Source: Acidianus brierleyi (GTDB lineage: Archaea; Thermoproteota; Thermoprotei_A; Sulfolobales; Sulfolobaceae). Taken from it: DNA of 64,000 nucleotides. Position numbers and translations under genes: made by a program. The stretch spans positions 2,426,501 through 2,490,500 of the forward strand of contig NZ_CP029289.2 in NCBI RefSeq assembly GCF_003201835.2, given 5' to 3'. Below, one piece after another: positions 1 through 9,061 of this stretch (its first letter is position 1; the number at the start of each line of letters is the position of its first letter). The notes below the pieces were generated by a model that had not been told where the DNA came from, did no database searches, and worked only from the letters and a program-made list of their open reading frames with translations.

Positions 1-1379
1 TCACTAAATTTAATTTTTCTTTTACTTGTAAGCATAAATAGCATCCTAAAGAATAATCTACTTCTTCCGTAAAATTTACCTAGTATATAATATCTAGTCA
101 TATCATCTGCTATTTTACAGCCTATGGAATTACATAAAACATTAGTTACCTCATTAAACACTTCATCTATTCCTCTTATTCCTATTATTTTCTCATATTT
201 GGTAAATTCTTTTAATACGATCTCAAGTGCACTTGTAAGTGCCTTAATATCCTGCATATTATTGACCCTTTTTTCTTTCAATAAGTTATGAATAGCTGCT
301 ATTGTTATAGTTCCATTTCTATTCTTATCTAAAGATATCTTAAATCCCTCTTTCTCGTATTGTATAGACAATACTCTATATCTTGAATTTAATAAGAATA
401 TTATATCATCCTCTTTTATAATTTTCATCAGAAAAGTTGTTTTATTATCAAGTATATCTTCTAACGTTAATTTTTGTTTTCCCTTCTCTACGTAAGAATT
501 ACATTTATCATCTAGACAATTGAAAAAATACTCAGAGTAGAGATAAGGTACTAGAACTCCATTACTTAGATTACTTAAAGTAATCTTAAGTATACTCAAA
601 TAAAAATTATAAATTTCGTTCTGTATTCCATAATTGAGTGTTGGAATGTAGATTCCTTCCTTGGCTTTAAGTACTGCAATAGTTGAATTTACAAAATATT
701 TTCCAGGTAATATAGGCCATTTCCAGCTTATTTTTGGTTGTATAGTATAAAACATGCTTTTTATTCCTTTATCATTTATCAATGTGAACATTGAATTATA
801 TGAAATATAATCTAAGAGAGATATGGAGAGTATAGTCCTTATGCCTTTGTCTGTTTCCCTAATTTTAGAAATTAGCCTACTCATTGTATAGAGCTGCAAT
901 GGAGAAAAAAATTTATAAACTCTATTAAAGCCGTAAAAACTTACCCTAAAATTTATTGGTTCGGTGGGAATATTCTCTATATCTTCTACAATTAACTCAA
1001 AATTATTATCTGTGGGGAATACGGGAGAACGATTTAATTCGTTGGCACTGATTTCAAAGTTCATGAATTTTTCTAGAAGTGAGTTCCATTGCTCAAAGTT
1101 AACTTTCTTAATGACGTTATTACAATTTGGACATCTTATTATCTTATTATCATCTACTTCAAAGGAAGTTTCACAATAAGGACATCTAATTTTCCATTTA
1201 CCTATTTTCACATCATCAATTACTCTAATTTCTTCTGAAATATTTCTTGCACAAGTAAGAACATCTTTTACTTCAACTGGCGATTGAAGTAATCTTTTAA
1301 TCAAACCGGGTGATATTGAAGGACCTCTCCAGTAAGGTATTATTGAATTTAACTCTTTCACTCCTTTTTTTCTTCTCAT
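1..1379 (-). CDS. Non-catalytic half of a DUF1156-type DNA methylase (partial, runs off left edge)
   Basis: The reading frame is open from an ATG at 1379 to the window edge (about 459 codons) and has no stop, so the C-terminus is missing. Near residues 60-85 two CxxC pairs (CPYC, CPNC) form a zinc ribbon. Downstream, PTE...YGFNRVYKFFSPLQLYTMSR lines up by eye with the middle of the full-length DUF1156 methylase at 9058-11853 (PTE...WGIDKFFKLFDARQL). Later, FTKYEKIIG aligns with FTKYEKLVG in that protein's C-terminal domain. Neither a DPFxG nor a DPPY motif is visible. I infer a structural or target-recognition partner that may need the catalytic protein at 14844-15920. It lies 46 nt downstream of the beta-CASP gene in the same direction and is probably the last gene of that operon. 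Confidence 0.7.
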   Translation of the reverse strand, partial: MRRKKGVKELNSIIPYWRGPSISPGLIKRLLQSPVEVKDVLTCARNISEEIRVIDDVKIGKWKIRCPYCETSFEVDDNKIIRCPNCNNVIKKVNFEQWNSLLEKFMNFEISANELNRSPVFPTDNNFELIVEDIENIPTEPINFRVSFYGFNRVYKFFSPLQLYTMSRLISKIRETDKGIRTILSISLLDYISYNSMFTLINDKGIKSMFYTIQPKISWKWPILPGKYFVNSTIAVLKAKEGIYIPTLNYGIQNEIYNFYLSILKITLSNLSNGVLVPYLYSEYFFNCLDDKCNSYVEKGKQKLTLEDILDNKTTFLMKIIKEDDIIFLLNSRYRVLSIQYEKEGFKISLDKNRNGTITIAAIHNLLKEKRVNNMQDIKALTSALEIVLKEFTKYEKIIGIRGIDEVFNEVTNVLCNSIGCKIADDMTRYYILGKFYGRSRLFFRMLFMLTSKRKIKFS

Positions 1380-1425
1380 GAAAAGATAAGAGTTATATTA
1401 AATGCTCATAGTATAACGATAATAA

Positions 1426-2715
1426 TTATTCACTATTATAGGATGGACTAGCACAACTATAACCAAGTTTTTTAACGTATTCACACATAACGCTTGTAGC
1501 TTCAGTGTGTATAGGAATTATTTTCTTAGGTTTAATGGTTTCAAGTATATTCTTTAATTCATAAGGATAATAATGACCAGACATTCTAAGCCTATAAATT
1601 ATAAATCCTAGTGCTCTATACCAATTATCTTCTACATTCTCGTCTTCGCCACTTTCTGCTTTACTTTCAGTAGATATGGATATAATTACTGATCCTTTAC
1701 TTGCATCACTTAATCTTCTTCCGAAGTTTATCAAATTACCTTTAACGGTAAATATAACATAGTCTTGAGGAGAATTTAATATCTCCTCTTCATCTATTAT
1801 ATTAAACTCTATGCTTTTATCCTCAAATTGGTATGCCGTATCTACTAATTGAAATTTAGAATTCCAGAGGTTAGTCATTTCTATTAGTCTACGACCCGAA
1901 AATACTGGAATTTTACCTTTCATTTTTGTAATGAGGAGAAGAGACGCTAAACCTTCTAGATCTATAGGATCAACTGAAATCATGATAAGTGAGTTATTAT
2001 GGCTATCAAAAATATTGTTAATTTGCTCAATGAAGTAATGAGGTTGCATAGGAGACGTTGCTGAAGAAAAATTTGTCCCCTCTACTAATAGTACGTCGGT
2101 ATCTAATCCTTTTTCTCCGTATTCTTCTAGGAGAGTTTTATCGTGAATTCTATTATGAAGATCTGAGTCTAAGAACCTTAATGGAGACGAAAGTCTAAAA
2201 TCTCCTGAATATAGTATTCTAGTATCACCATTATTATAATATAACGAATATGCAGGATATGCACTATGTTCTACAGATAATGGTAATACTTCATTTCCGT
2301 TATCTCTTATATCCATAACATTAACTCCAATCGGCGGGGAAACGTAAGCAGTCCAATTACTTGATTCTTTATATGGTTCTATAAATACGTTGAAAATATC
2401 CTTGTCTGGAACATATAGGGAAGTTCCTACATTTAATAAGTGAAGTACTCCTAAATGATCTAGATGCAAATGGGAGATGAAAATCTTATTGAACTCATCG
2501 GACTGTGGTATAATTCCTAGTTTTCTCAATTCTAAAGCATTAGAAGGCTGTATATTAACGTTGTAAAATTTCTTGAACCTTGAAAATCTTATTCCTTGAT
2601 CAAAGACAACCTTATTATCTTTATTTTCTATAATTATAAAATTTCCACCTATTTCATTAAATCCTTGCTTTACATTAATTTTAGTATTATTATAATTAAA
2701 TTCCACTTTTAACAC
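1426..2715 (-). CDS. Beta-CASP metallo-beta-lactamase fold nuclease (RNase J/CPSF-like)
   Basis: The 429-aa product carries the metal-binding signature SHLHLDHLG near residue 82, a downstream SGDF aspartate near residue 170, and a C-terminal segment SGHYYPYELKNIL followed by KKIIPIHTE. Those C-terminal motifs are typical of the beta-CASP branch (RNase J, CPSF-73, Artemis), so nucleic-acid hydrolysis is more likely than small-molecule hydrolysis. The GTG start overlaps the end of the SNF2 helicase gene by 20 nt, which indicates translational coupling inside the defence operon. A beta-CASP enzyme is not a core member of DISARM or of the DUF499-DUF1156 association as I know them. It could instead be a housekeeping RNase captured by the operon, but the tight overlap argues against that. 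Confidence 0.8.
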   Translation of the reverse strand: MLKVEFNYNNTKINVKQGFNEIGGNFIIIENKDNKVVFDQGIRFSRFKKFYNVNIQPSNALELRKLGIIPQSDEFNKIFISHLHLDHLGVLHLLNVGTSLYVPDKDIFNVFIEPYKESSNWTAYVSPPIGVNVMDIRDNGNEVLPLSVEHSAYPAYSLYYNNGDTRILYSGDFRLSSPLRFLDSDLHNRIHDKTLLEEYGEKGLDTDVLLVEGTNFSSATSPMQPHYFIEQINNIFDSHNNSLIMISVDPIDLEGLASLLLITKMKGKIPVFSGRRLIEMTNLWNSKFQLVDTAYQFEDKSIEFNIIDEEEILNSPQDYVIFTVKGNLINFGRRLSDASKGSVIISISTESKAESGEDENVEDNWYRALGFIIYRLRMSGHYYPYELKNILETIKPKKIIPIHTEATSVMCEYVKKLGYSCASPSYNSE

Positions 2716-5389
2716 CTACTAATACGCCATTAACGTACGTATAATTCCAGGAGTCTTCTTTTGAATTTCTTAACATATCCAATGGACTCACTATTTTTAT
2801 ATATCTAACTTCTCCCTTACCTTCAGCCCTTATCTTATCTCCTAGAGTGATTTTCCAACCTTGAGATTCTAAAGCCTTTATTGTTTCATTATTTACGTCT
2901 TCGCTATGCCCTTTAACTCCTATTATTACTGCGTTTGGAATACTAACATTTACCTTTAGATCTTCCCTACTGCTAGGAATCCAATTATCTCTACCCCTGC
3001 GTTGTCTGTAAGAAACAAATTGTTGTTCAAGATAGTAGAGTTTCTCTTGAACGTAGTTAATCACCTTATATATCCAAGAATTATCATTTACAACTACTTC
3101 ACTAGGATATACTTTATTACAGAAAAGTAGTTGAGGAAGAATATTCTCAATAAATTCACTTTCTTTAATTATATTACCTTTAGAATCTATAATTATAGGA
3201 ATATGAATTAGACCCCTTTTTGATTTTGTTTCTACGTTAGTATCTAAAATGTATATATTATAATCTAAACTATCACAAATTACGTATTTTTTATTATACT
3301 TAGAAAACCTAGAAATTAGAGAATACAGCAAATAAATGTTCTTACCAACCCTATTATCATCGTATTGGTCAATAAATTGTTTACTAGGCATAACTATTTG
3401 ATTATTAGAAAAACTTCCTTTATAATAGTTAATGAATTGTTCTAAAAATGATTTTATTGATCTATTTAGATTCTTCCTATTTTCAAATCCAGATATTTCT
3501 CTAACAGAATTTATCTCATTTATTACAGCTCCTTGCATCCTTTCAAATAACGCAAATTTTTTCATAGTTTCTTTCAATATTTTTATTCTTTTTAATAGAG
3601 AATTTACTAGTTCATCCATGTTTCCTTGCAATGCTGCTTCCCACACTTTAATTGGCGTTATTTGTTCCTTTTCATTTTTAGGATCATTATATACTGCGTA
3701 TACAGGTATAGTTTCCTTATCTTCACTTAAATCAAATACTCTATTCACAGTAACTCCTTGATAAATTACTGCATCCACTACCTTATCGTTAGATCCAGTA
3801 CCTTTAGTTATTGATAATAATTTATTATAATAATTCTCAAGTAGGGCTTGCTCCAAATCTATTTTCAATGATATATAATAAACATATACAGGCTTTGTTT
3901 GCTTAAGTCTCCAAACTCTTCCATTTCTTTGCTCGAATCTTACTATACTTAATGGAATCTCATAATGTATTATAACGTTAGCAGTTTGTAAATTTAATCC
4001 TTCTGACGCAACATCTGTAGCAACTAATATTTTCTTTCCCTTCCCCTCTAGCCATTTTTTAATATTATCTATTCCTTCTTGATTTACAGTATCGCTAGAG
4101 GCAATCTTAATTTCATTATCGGTTAAATTGAGGCTTTCCTTGAGTTTCCTATTAATATAATTAGCAGTATCTTTATATTCAGTAAACACTATTATCTTGT
4201 CTCCTTTGCTTAAATGTGTATTTACTAGGTTTATGAGTGCTTTTATTCTAGTATCGTCCTCCATGACTTTCTTAGCAGAGTCAATTAAATTAGGAATGAA
4301 GTCCTTAAATCTTGACAGATAAGGTTCGTTAATTTCCGCTAATTTGTTTGCTATATCATCTGGTTCTATACTCTCTCCCACATCTTCTTCTTCAGCGTAT
4401 TCCTCTGCCTCATCAATGATTTCCTCCTCATTAAGCTTTGTTCTTCTATTTTCAATAATATGTTCAAACGTAATCAAACCTGCCAAAGGACTTGATAATG
4501 AGCGTCTGCCTATATTAAATGCTAGAAGTTGAAGTGCTTTAGGCTGTTTTCCTACGTTGTTATAATATTCTTTAATAATAGACAAAGAAAGTTCTCGTAT
4601 AAGGGTATAGTATTTCTTCTCATCTTCTGTAGGTTCAGCCAAATATTGTACAAAATACGCTTTAGGAAATATATCTTCCTTCTCATAAACTTTATTCACG
4701 TTGTCCTTATTTCTTTTTAATATTATTGCTCTTACTGTACTCCTTAATATTTGATCATCTACGTCCCTCATATAGGGATCTATAAGAACTAATCTTTTTA
4801 TGTAATCGTTATCGTTACCCTTATGAGGAGTAGCCGATAGGCCTATGAAATGAGAATTAGGATTCTTACTTACTAACGAAGCCAAAGCAGTATACCTTTG
4901 ATTTTCCTTATTACCTATTATCCCTATTTTATGGATCTCATCAACCATTATTAAATCCCATGACGCTGATAGGAATTTGTTCATATGATTTGTCCTTTTT
5001 AAGGTGTCTACGCTAACTATGTAAATCCCATCCTCAAATGATAAACTCCTGTTATTCCTATAATCAATTGGTGAGAGCTTCCATTCTTTTGTAAATCTCC
5101 TCAATTCATATAACCATTGGTCAACTAGAACTTTAGGCACAATTAACAGAATCTTCTTAACTCCCCTGTTTTTAACCAACTGATCTATTATCATTATCCC
5201 TTCAATAGTTTTTCCTAAACCTACATCATCAGCTACTAAAAATCTTACTGGATCTCTAGAAAGTGTTCTATAAAATATTTCTGCCTGGTGCACATAAGGC
5301 TCATAATCTCCCCCAGTTAATAGGGAATATCTAAACATAGGGTGAGAATCCTTTAATATATTCAAATAATTTAATATAAATTCACTCAT
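2696..5389 (-). CDS. SNF2-family helicase/translocase (DrmD-like)
   Basis: This is an 897-aa superfamily 2 ATPase. The Walker A region DDVGLGKT lies near residues 54-61, VDEIH near 150, and LSATPHKG near 185. The C-terminal helicase lobe has TDVASEGLNLQ and QRNGRVWRL. An acidic insertion (EEEIIDEAEEYAEEEDVGE) separates the lobes. The closest general type is the HepA/RapA-like SNF2 ATPase, as used by DrmD in class 1 DISARM and by the helicase of DUF1156-DUF499 islands; it is thought to translocate on DNA in restriction complexes. I chose ATG 5389 over GTG 5398 because it gives an ATGAGTGA overlap of 8 nt with the preceding stop. It is co-transcribed with DUF499 upstream and the beta-CASP gene downstream. 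Confidence 0.88.
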   Translation of the reverse strand: MSEFILNYLNILKDSHPMFRYSLLTGGDYEPYVHQAEIFYRTLSRDPVRFLVADDVGLGKTIEGIMIIDQLVKNRGVKKILLIVPKVLVDQWLYELRRFTKEWKLSPIDYRNNRSLSFEDGIYIVSVDTLKRTNHMNKFLSASWDLIMVDEIHKIGIIGNKENQRYTALASLVSKNPNSHFIGLSATPHKGNDNDYIKRLVLIDPYMRDVDDQILRSTVRAIILKRNKDNVNKVYEKEDIFPKAYFVQYLAEPTEDEKKYYTLIRELSLSIIKEYYNNVGKQPKALQLLAFNIGRRSLSSPLAGLITFEHIIENRRTKLNEEEIIDEAEEYAEEEDVGESIEPDDIANKLAEINEPYLSRFKDFIPNLIDSAKKVMEDDTRIKALINLVNTHLSKGDKIIVFTEYKDTANYINRKLKESLNLTDNEIKIASSDTVNQEGIDNIKKWLEGKGKKILVATDVASEGLNLQTANVIIHYEIPLSIVRFEQRNGRVWRLKQTKPVYVYYISLKIDLEQALLENYYNKLLSITKGTGSNDKVVDAVIYQGVTVNRVFDLSEDKETIPVYAVYNDPKNEKEQITPIKVWEAALQGNMDELVNSLLKRIKILKETMKKFALFERMQGAVINEINSVREISGFENRKNLNRSIKSFLEQFINYYKGSFSNNQIVMPSKQFIDQYDDNRVGKNIYLLYSLISRFSKYNKKYVICDSLDYNIYILDTNVETKSKRGLIHIPIIIDSKGNIIKESEFIENILPQLLFCNKVYPSEVVVNDNSWIYKVINYVQEKLYYLEQQFVSYRQRRGRDNWIPSSREDLKVNVSIPNAVIIGVKGHSEDVNNETIKALESQGWKITLGDKIRAEGKGEVRYIKIVSPLDMLRNSKEDSWNYTYVNGVLVGVKSGI

Positions 5390-5774
5390 AAAGATCACGG
5401 AAAGCCTTGCTAACCTTAAAAGTGTCTACTACATTATTTCTAATTGAGAATTTACTTAAAGATTCCGTATACCAAAATTGTAAACTAAATTCGTCCATAT
5501 TTATTAATGTCTTGCCTAATTCATTAATTCTTGTGGCGTAAATCTTTCTCATTGACTGCCTAACGCCTCCATAAACAACCAAAATTTTAAATAATCTTTC
5601 ATTCTCAGTTCTTAGCGTTTTCTTAGTTCTTTTAAATTCCATATTTGTGTTCTTTAGAATTATGTCATACATCTCACTTAAAGTCACGGATGTCTTGAAA
5701 ACTTTTGAAGTAACATTACCCCTTAGTATGTAATAAAAAGTGTTGGAATTACCTTCCCTTATGAAGTACTCCAT
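5382..5774 (-). CDS. Small orphan protein of the DUF499 defence operon
   Basis: A 130-aa basic protein that I do not recognise. It is mixed alpha/beta in appearance, with a Lys/Arg-rich centre (EFKRTKKTLRTENERLFK) and aromatic-rich N- and C-termini; there are no Cys pairs, no membrane segment and no catalytic motif. The ATG at 5774 overlaps the DUF499 stop as TAATG, and its own stop overlaps the SNF2 start, so it is translationally coupled on both sides. That position suggests an adaptor between the ATPase and the helicase, which is inference only. The longer frame from GTG 5780 is less likely. Confidence 0.7.
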   Translation of the reverse strand: MEYFIREGNSNTFYYILRGNVTSKVFKTSVTLSEMYDIILKNTNMEFKRTKKTLRTENERLFKILVVYGGVRQSMRKIYATRINELGKTLINMDEFSLQFWYTESLSKFSIRNNVVDTFKVSKAFRDLYE

Positions 5775-8700
5775 TAGCACACCTTAACCTTTACTTTTAT
5801 AAAGTTTTTATTAATAAGTTCGTTAATATTCTTTATTCCGTCTTTATTTATTTCCTTAAACTCAACAACCCTTATTACTAGAGAACCCGTAATTTTAGGC
5901 TTTAGACCTACCAGGCTTAGCTGAGGAGTTAGGAAGCTAATGAAATCGTTAATATTTGATCCCATAGGCTTCATTATCAAACTAATTTTCTTGCTGGAAT
6001 CTTCTATGTTAACTTCACCCTCTAATAATTTTTTACCAATTATAGAGAAGTTAATTTTACTAAGTGTGTTTTTCAGATCTTCCGTATTTATTATATTAAT
6101 CTCAGATATATGAGAATCTAAAGATATTTGATCAACAAATTTTTCACACTCATTTTGTAATATTCTTATAGGTATACTAATTCTTTTCTCCTTATCATCA
6201 TACTTAGCAGTTATATTAACTATAGAATCCTGATTTACAGTAATCTTAAGAGTAGATTGAAAATCTGGATATTCCTCTTTTACATTAAGATCTCCTAAAC
6301 TTGATGATAAAGATACCTTAGAATCAAATTTACCTATTTTCTTTACAATTATTTTAACTTCTTTAGTCTCGCCCTGTGTACCTTCTATCTCGCTAGGTTC
6401 GGCGCTAAGATCTATCCCAGCTTCTACAGTATCTTCAACTAGCTTAATCTCTCCAGATTTAAATTTCTCTAGCCAATCCACATCATTCCTAAGCTCACGT
6501 AAAGGTATCTTTATACCGCCTGGAAGCTCTAAAATATAATACCTTTTTATAATTTTATTCTCGCTCTCGATAATTTTCTCTTGAGATATTAAATTATCAA
6601 TTTCCTTTTCAGCAGCGTCCTTTGCAGGTAAAATTATTGAAGAATCATTTACAATAATTTCCCCAGAACCTTCGTACTTCTTATAATACACTTTACCTCC
6701 ATTCATAATTCCAATTTCCAGTTTTTCGACGCCATTGCGTATAGCATTGTAAAATGTTGTTTCGGTTATAAATGGTAATGACGGATTAGCGTAAAACATC
6801 TCCTTTATATCCTTTATAGACGACATCCTATCGACTATTGTAACATTTGTCGCCTCCAAGTAAGCCTTCAAAGTCTCAAAGTCAAAATTATCTTCACGCA
6901 CTATCTTATCTTCATCCAATAACGTATCCTCGGCTTGTTGTAAAAGAGTTTTACCACTACTCTTTAACTCAACTATTCTAACATCGTTATTTCCAGTAGG
7001 ATAAGCTACCCTATCGAAATACTGGAATATCTGGTTGTATATCGCGCTCTCTAAACTAATTACATAATCGTTCAAAATCTTTTGAGCATAGTCTTTACTA
7101 ACTTGATCCCTATAATAGGGAGTAACGTCAATATTGGAACAAGAAATATATCTCTTCACATAATCACGCATTTTATCTCTATTGTTACCAATCAATGGAA
7201 ATAGCAAAGTAAGAGTATTAGCATACCTTCTTGGTTTTTCAGATTTACCAGAAGAAGTATAATATATCAATTTTCTAGTTATTTCCTCGGCTTTTTTCAA
7301 TGCGCCGTCAGAAGTTTTACAATCTTCACATATTGGCCTGCTAATTATTACAAGATAATATGAGGGTTCGTCTATATCAATTGGTTCATCTGTATTCCTT
7401 ATTACACTTCTGTATAATTTCAACAACATACCGCTAATAGCCTTTTTACCTTTCTTTTGAATAACATCAAGGGGAATTTCAGCCAAACTGAGCATCATAG
7501 AATCAAGTTTTGTGTCAGCATCAAATTCTGACACTTTACTAGCGTCTTTTTCACATATTGTTTTTGGATCCAAAAACCACGTAACCCAATATTTTCCTTT
7601 ATCTGTTATAAGATAAGGTATAATCATGTCGACGTTCTTTGAATTACTAGTTATATTATCTAAAGATTCTTTTATATCTCCAGGGAGTTTTCTAGAAGAA
7701 CTTAGATACTCTGAATCTAGTAAAGAAGTAATAATCTCCTTACTATCTGGTAAGGCAGAAATTAATTGACCTGGATCTAAACCTAATTGATAATAGTACG
7801 TAGAAATAAAAATATAATTAGCTAATAAAAATATGACATCTAAACCTTTAGATCTTTGAATAATAGTATCTGCAACTACGTCGTAGCTCTTAAAGTCCTT
7901 TAATAGTATTGTCCGTATCTGAGAATCTTTTATACTTATATCCGATGGTAAAATTAAGCTTCTTGTAGGCTTATTTTCCCAAAGATTCCTTATTACATAT
8001 CTAGTAATTTTTATAGCTTCACGAGAACCTTGAAGGTGAGTATTCCCTTCCAATAAATTCTTCAAAAAATTCACGTAAAGCGGATGAAAAGGATAAGTAT
8101 TTACAACTTCCCGAGCCGTAGTAACGTCTAGGTAATCTTTAAATTGATCAACATACTTCTGATACTCCTCGACGACTCTCTTTTTCACATCTTCGTTTAT
8201 TTCTCTAAATATTCTCTTTATTAGTACATTTGCCAAATCTATCGAAGTTTCTATCGGTGCTCTGAATATCTTTCCTCCTCTTTCTATCTTCTTAGATAAG
8301 GCCTCTATGACGTCTTCATATCCCTTTTCAAAATACATTGTAATATCTTCTTTATTTTTCTCCTCTATTTTTGCAGGAATTGTAACTAATAATACTACAG
8401 GCAAGTTAGATCCCAAAGAGGCTAAATACTCAAAGAAGATCAGACATTGATTATAATAATTTCCACCACTTAACCCCTTTAATCTTACTAAATAAGCAGC
8501 TATCTCATCTACTAGAATTAGTACTCTTTCTCCCTTAAATAATTCCTCTAGTTTATCTTTCGTCGGTGACATGAGATCTTCGTCGTATTTCCTTACGATA
8601 TCGTATTTTCCTAATCTTTTGGCAATGTATCCCCACAAAGTTTTTATCTTAATTCCGTCTTCCTCTATTGGATCTTCTGGGGAAGGTGCAGTTCTACTAT

Positions 8701-9061
8701 CCTTACCTCCAATACCTATTACCTTAATATTTTCAGGGACTTCAAGACCGAATTCCCTTGCTACCGTAGGATTATTAAAAGCATGAAATAGTAAAAGTAC
8801 AGTATGAGTTTTACCACCTCCGAATAAAGAATATAACGTCATACTTAGGCCTTTACCTTGAGTCAAAGCATTCGTTATTTCCCTAACTAAACTTTTCATC
8901 GAATCGGTAATGTACGTCGAAGAGAAGAATTCTCTGGAATCAAGATAAATTGATGGTGCGTTTTTAACTATTACGTCGCTGAGCTCTGGAGCTACTTGAT
9001 CGTCCAAACTTCTATTAAATACGTCTTCCCTAACCTTATTCTCGTAAATCAGATTACTCAT
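5774..9061 (-). CDS. DUF499 AAA-type ATPase of a methylase-associated defence system
   Basis: The 1095-aa product opens with the family-typical FNRSLDDQVAPELSDV and DSREFFSSTYIT. It has a P-loop variant SLFGGGKTHT at about residues 78-87 and a Walker B-like LILVDEIAAYL near 180. A cysteine pair (CEDCKTSDG) occurs mid-protein, and the C-terminal third looks beta-rich. DUF499 (COG1483) proteins are large ATPases repeatedly found next to DUF1156 methylases and SNF2 helicases in predicted defence islands; their mechanism is unknown to me. ATG 9061 overlaps the methylase stop as ATGA, so it is preferred over GTG 9070. It is the second gene of the operon that starts at 11853. Confidence 0.88.
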   Translation of the reverse strand: MSNLIYENKVREDVFNRSLDDQVAPELSDVIVKNAPSIYLDSREFFSSTYITDSMKSLVREITNALTQGKGLSMTLYSLFGGGKTHTVLLLFHAFNNPTVAREFGLEVPENIKVIGIGGKDSRTAPSPEDPIEEDGIKIKTLWGYIAKRLGKYDIVRKYDEDLMSPTKDKLEELFKGERVLILVDEIAAYLVRLKGLSGGNYYNQCLIFFEYLASLGSNLPVVLLVTIPAKIEEKNKEDITMYFEKGYEDVIEALSKKIERGGKIFRAPIETSIDLANVLIKRIFREINEDVKKRVVEEYQKYVDQFKDYLDVTTAREVVNTYPFHPLYVNFLKNLLEGNTHLQGSREAIKITRYVIRNLWENKPTRSLILPSDISIKDSQIRTILLKDFKSYDVVADTIIQRSKGLDVIFLLANYIFISTYYYQLGLDPGQLISALPDSKEIITSLLDSEYLSSSRKLPGDIKESLDNITSNSKNVDMIIPYLITDKGKYWVTWFLDPKTICEKDASKVSEFDADTKLDSMMLSLAEIPLDVIQKKGKKAISGMLLKLYRSVIRNTDEPIDIDEPSYYLVIISRPICEDCKTSDGALKKAEEITRKLIYYTSSGKSEKPRRYANTLTLLFPLIGNNRDKMRDYVKRYISCSNIDVTPYYRDQVSKDYAQKILNDYVISLESAIYNQIFQYFDRVAYPTGNNDVRIVELKSSGKTLLQQAEDTLLDEDKIVREDNFDFETLKAYLEATNVTIVDRMSSIKDIKEMFYANPSLPFITETTFYNAIRNGVEKLEIGIMNGGKVYYKKYEGSGEIIVNDSSIILPAKDAAEKEIDNLISQEKIIESENKIIKRYYILELPGGIKIPLRELRNDVDWLEKFKSGEIKLVEDTVEAGIDLSAEPSEIEGTQGETKEVKIIVKKIGKFDSKVSLSSSLGDLNVKEEYPDFQSTLKITVNQDSIVNITAKYDDKEKRISIPIRILQNECEKFVDQISLDSHISEINIINTEDLKNTLSKINFSIIGKKLLEGEVNIEDSSKKISLIMKPMGSNINDFISFLTPQLSLVGLKPKITGSLVIRVVEFKEINKDGIKNINELINKNFIKVKVKVC

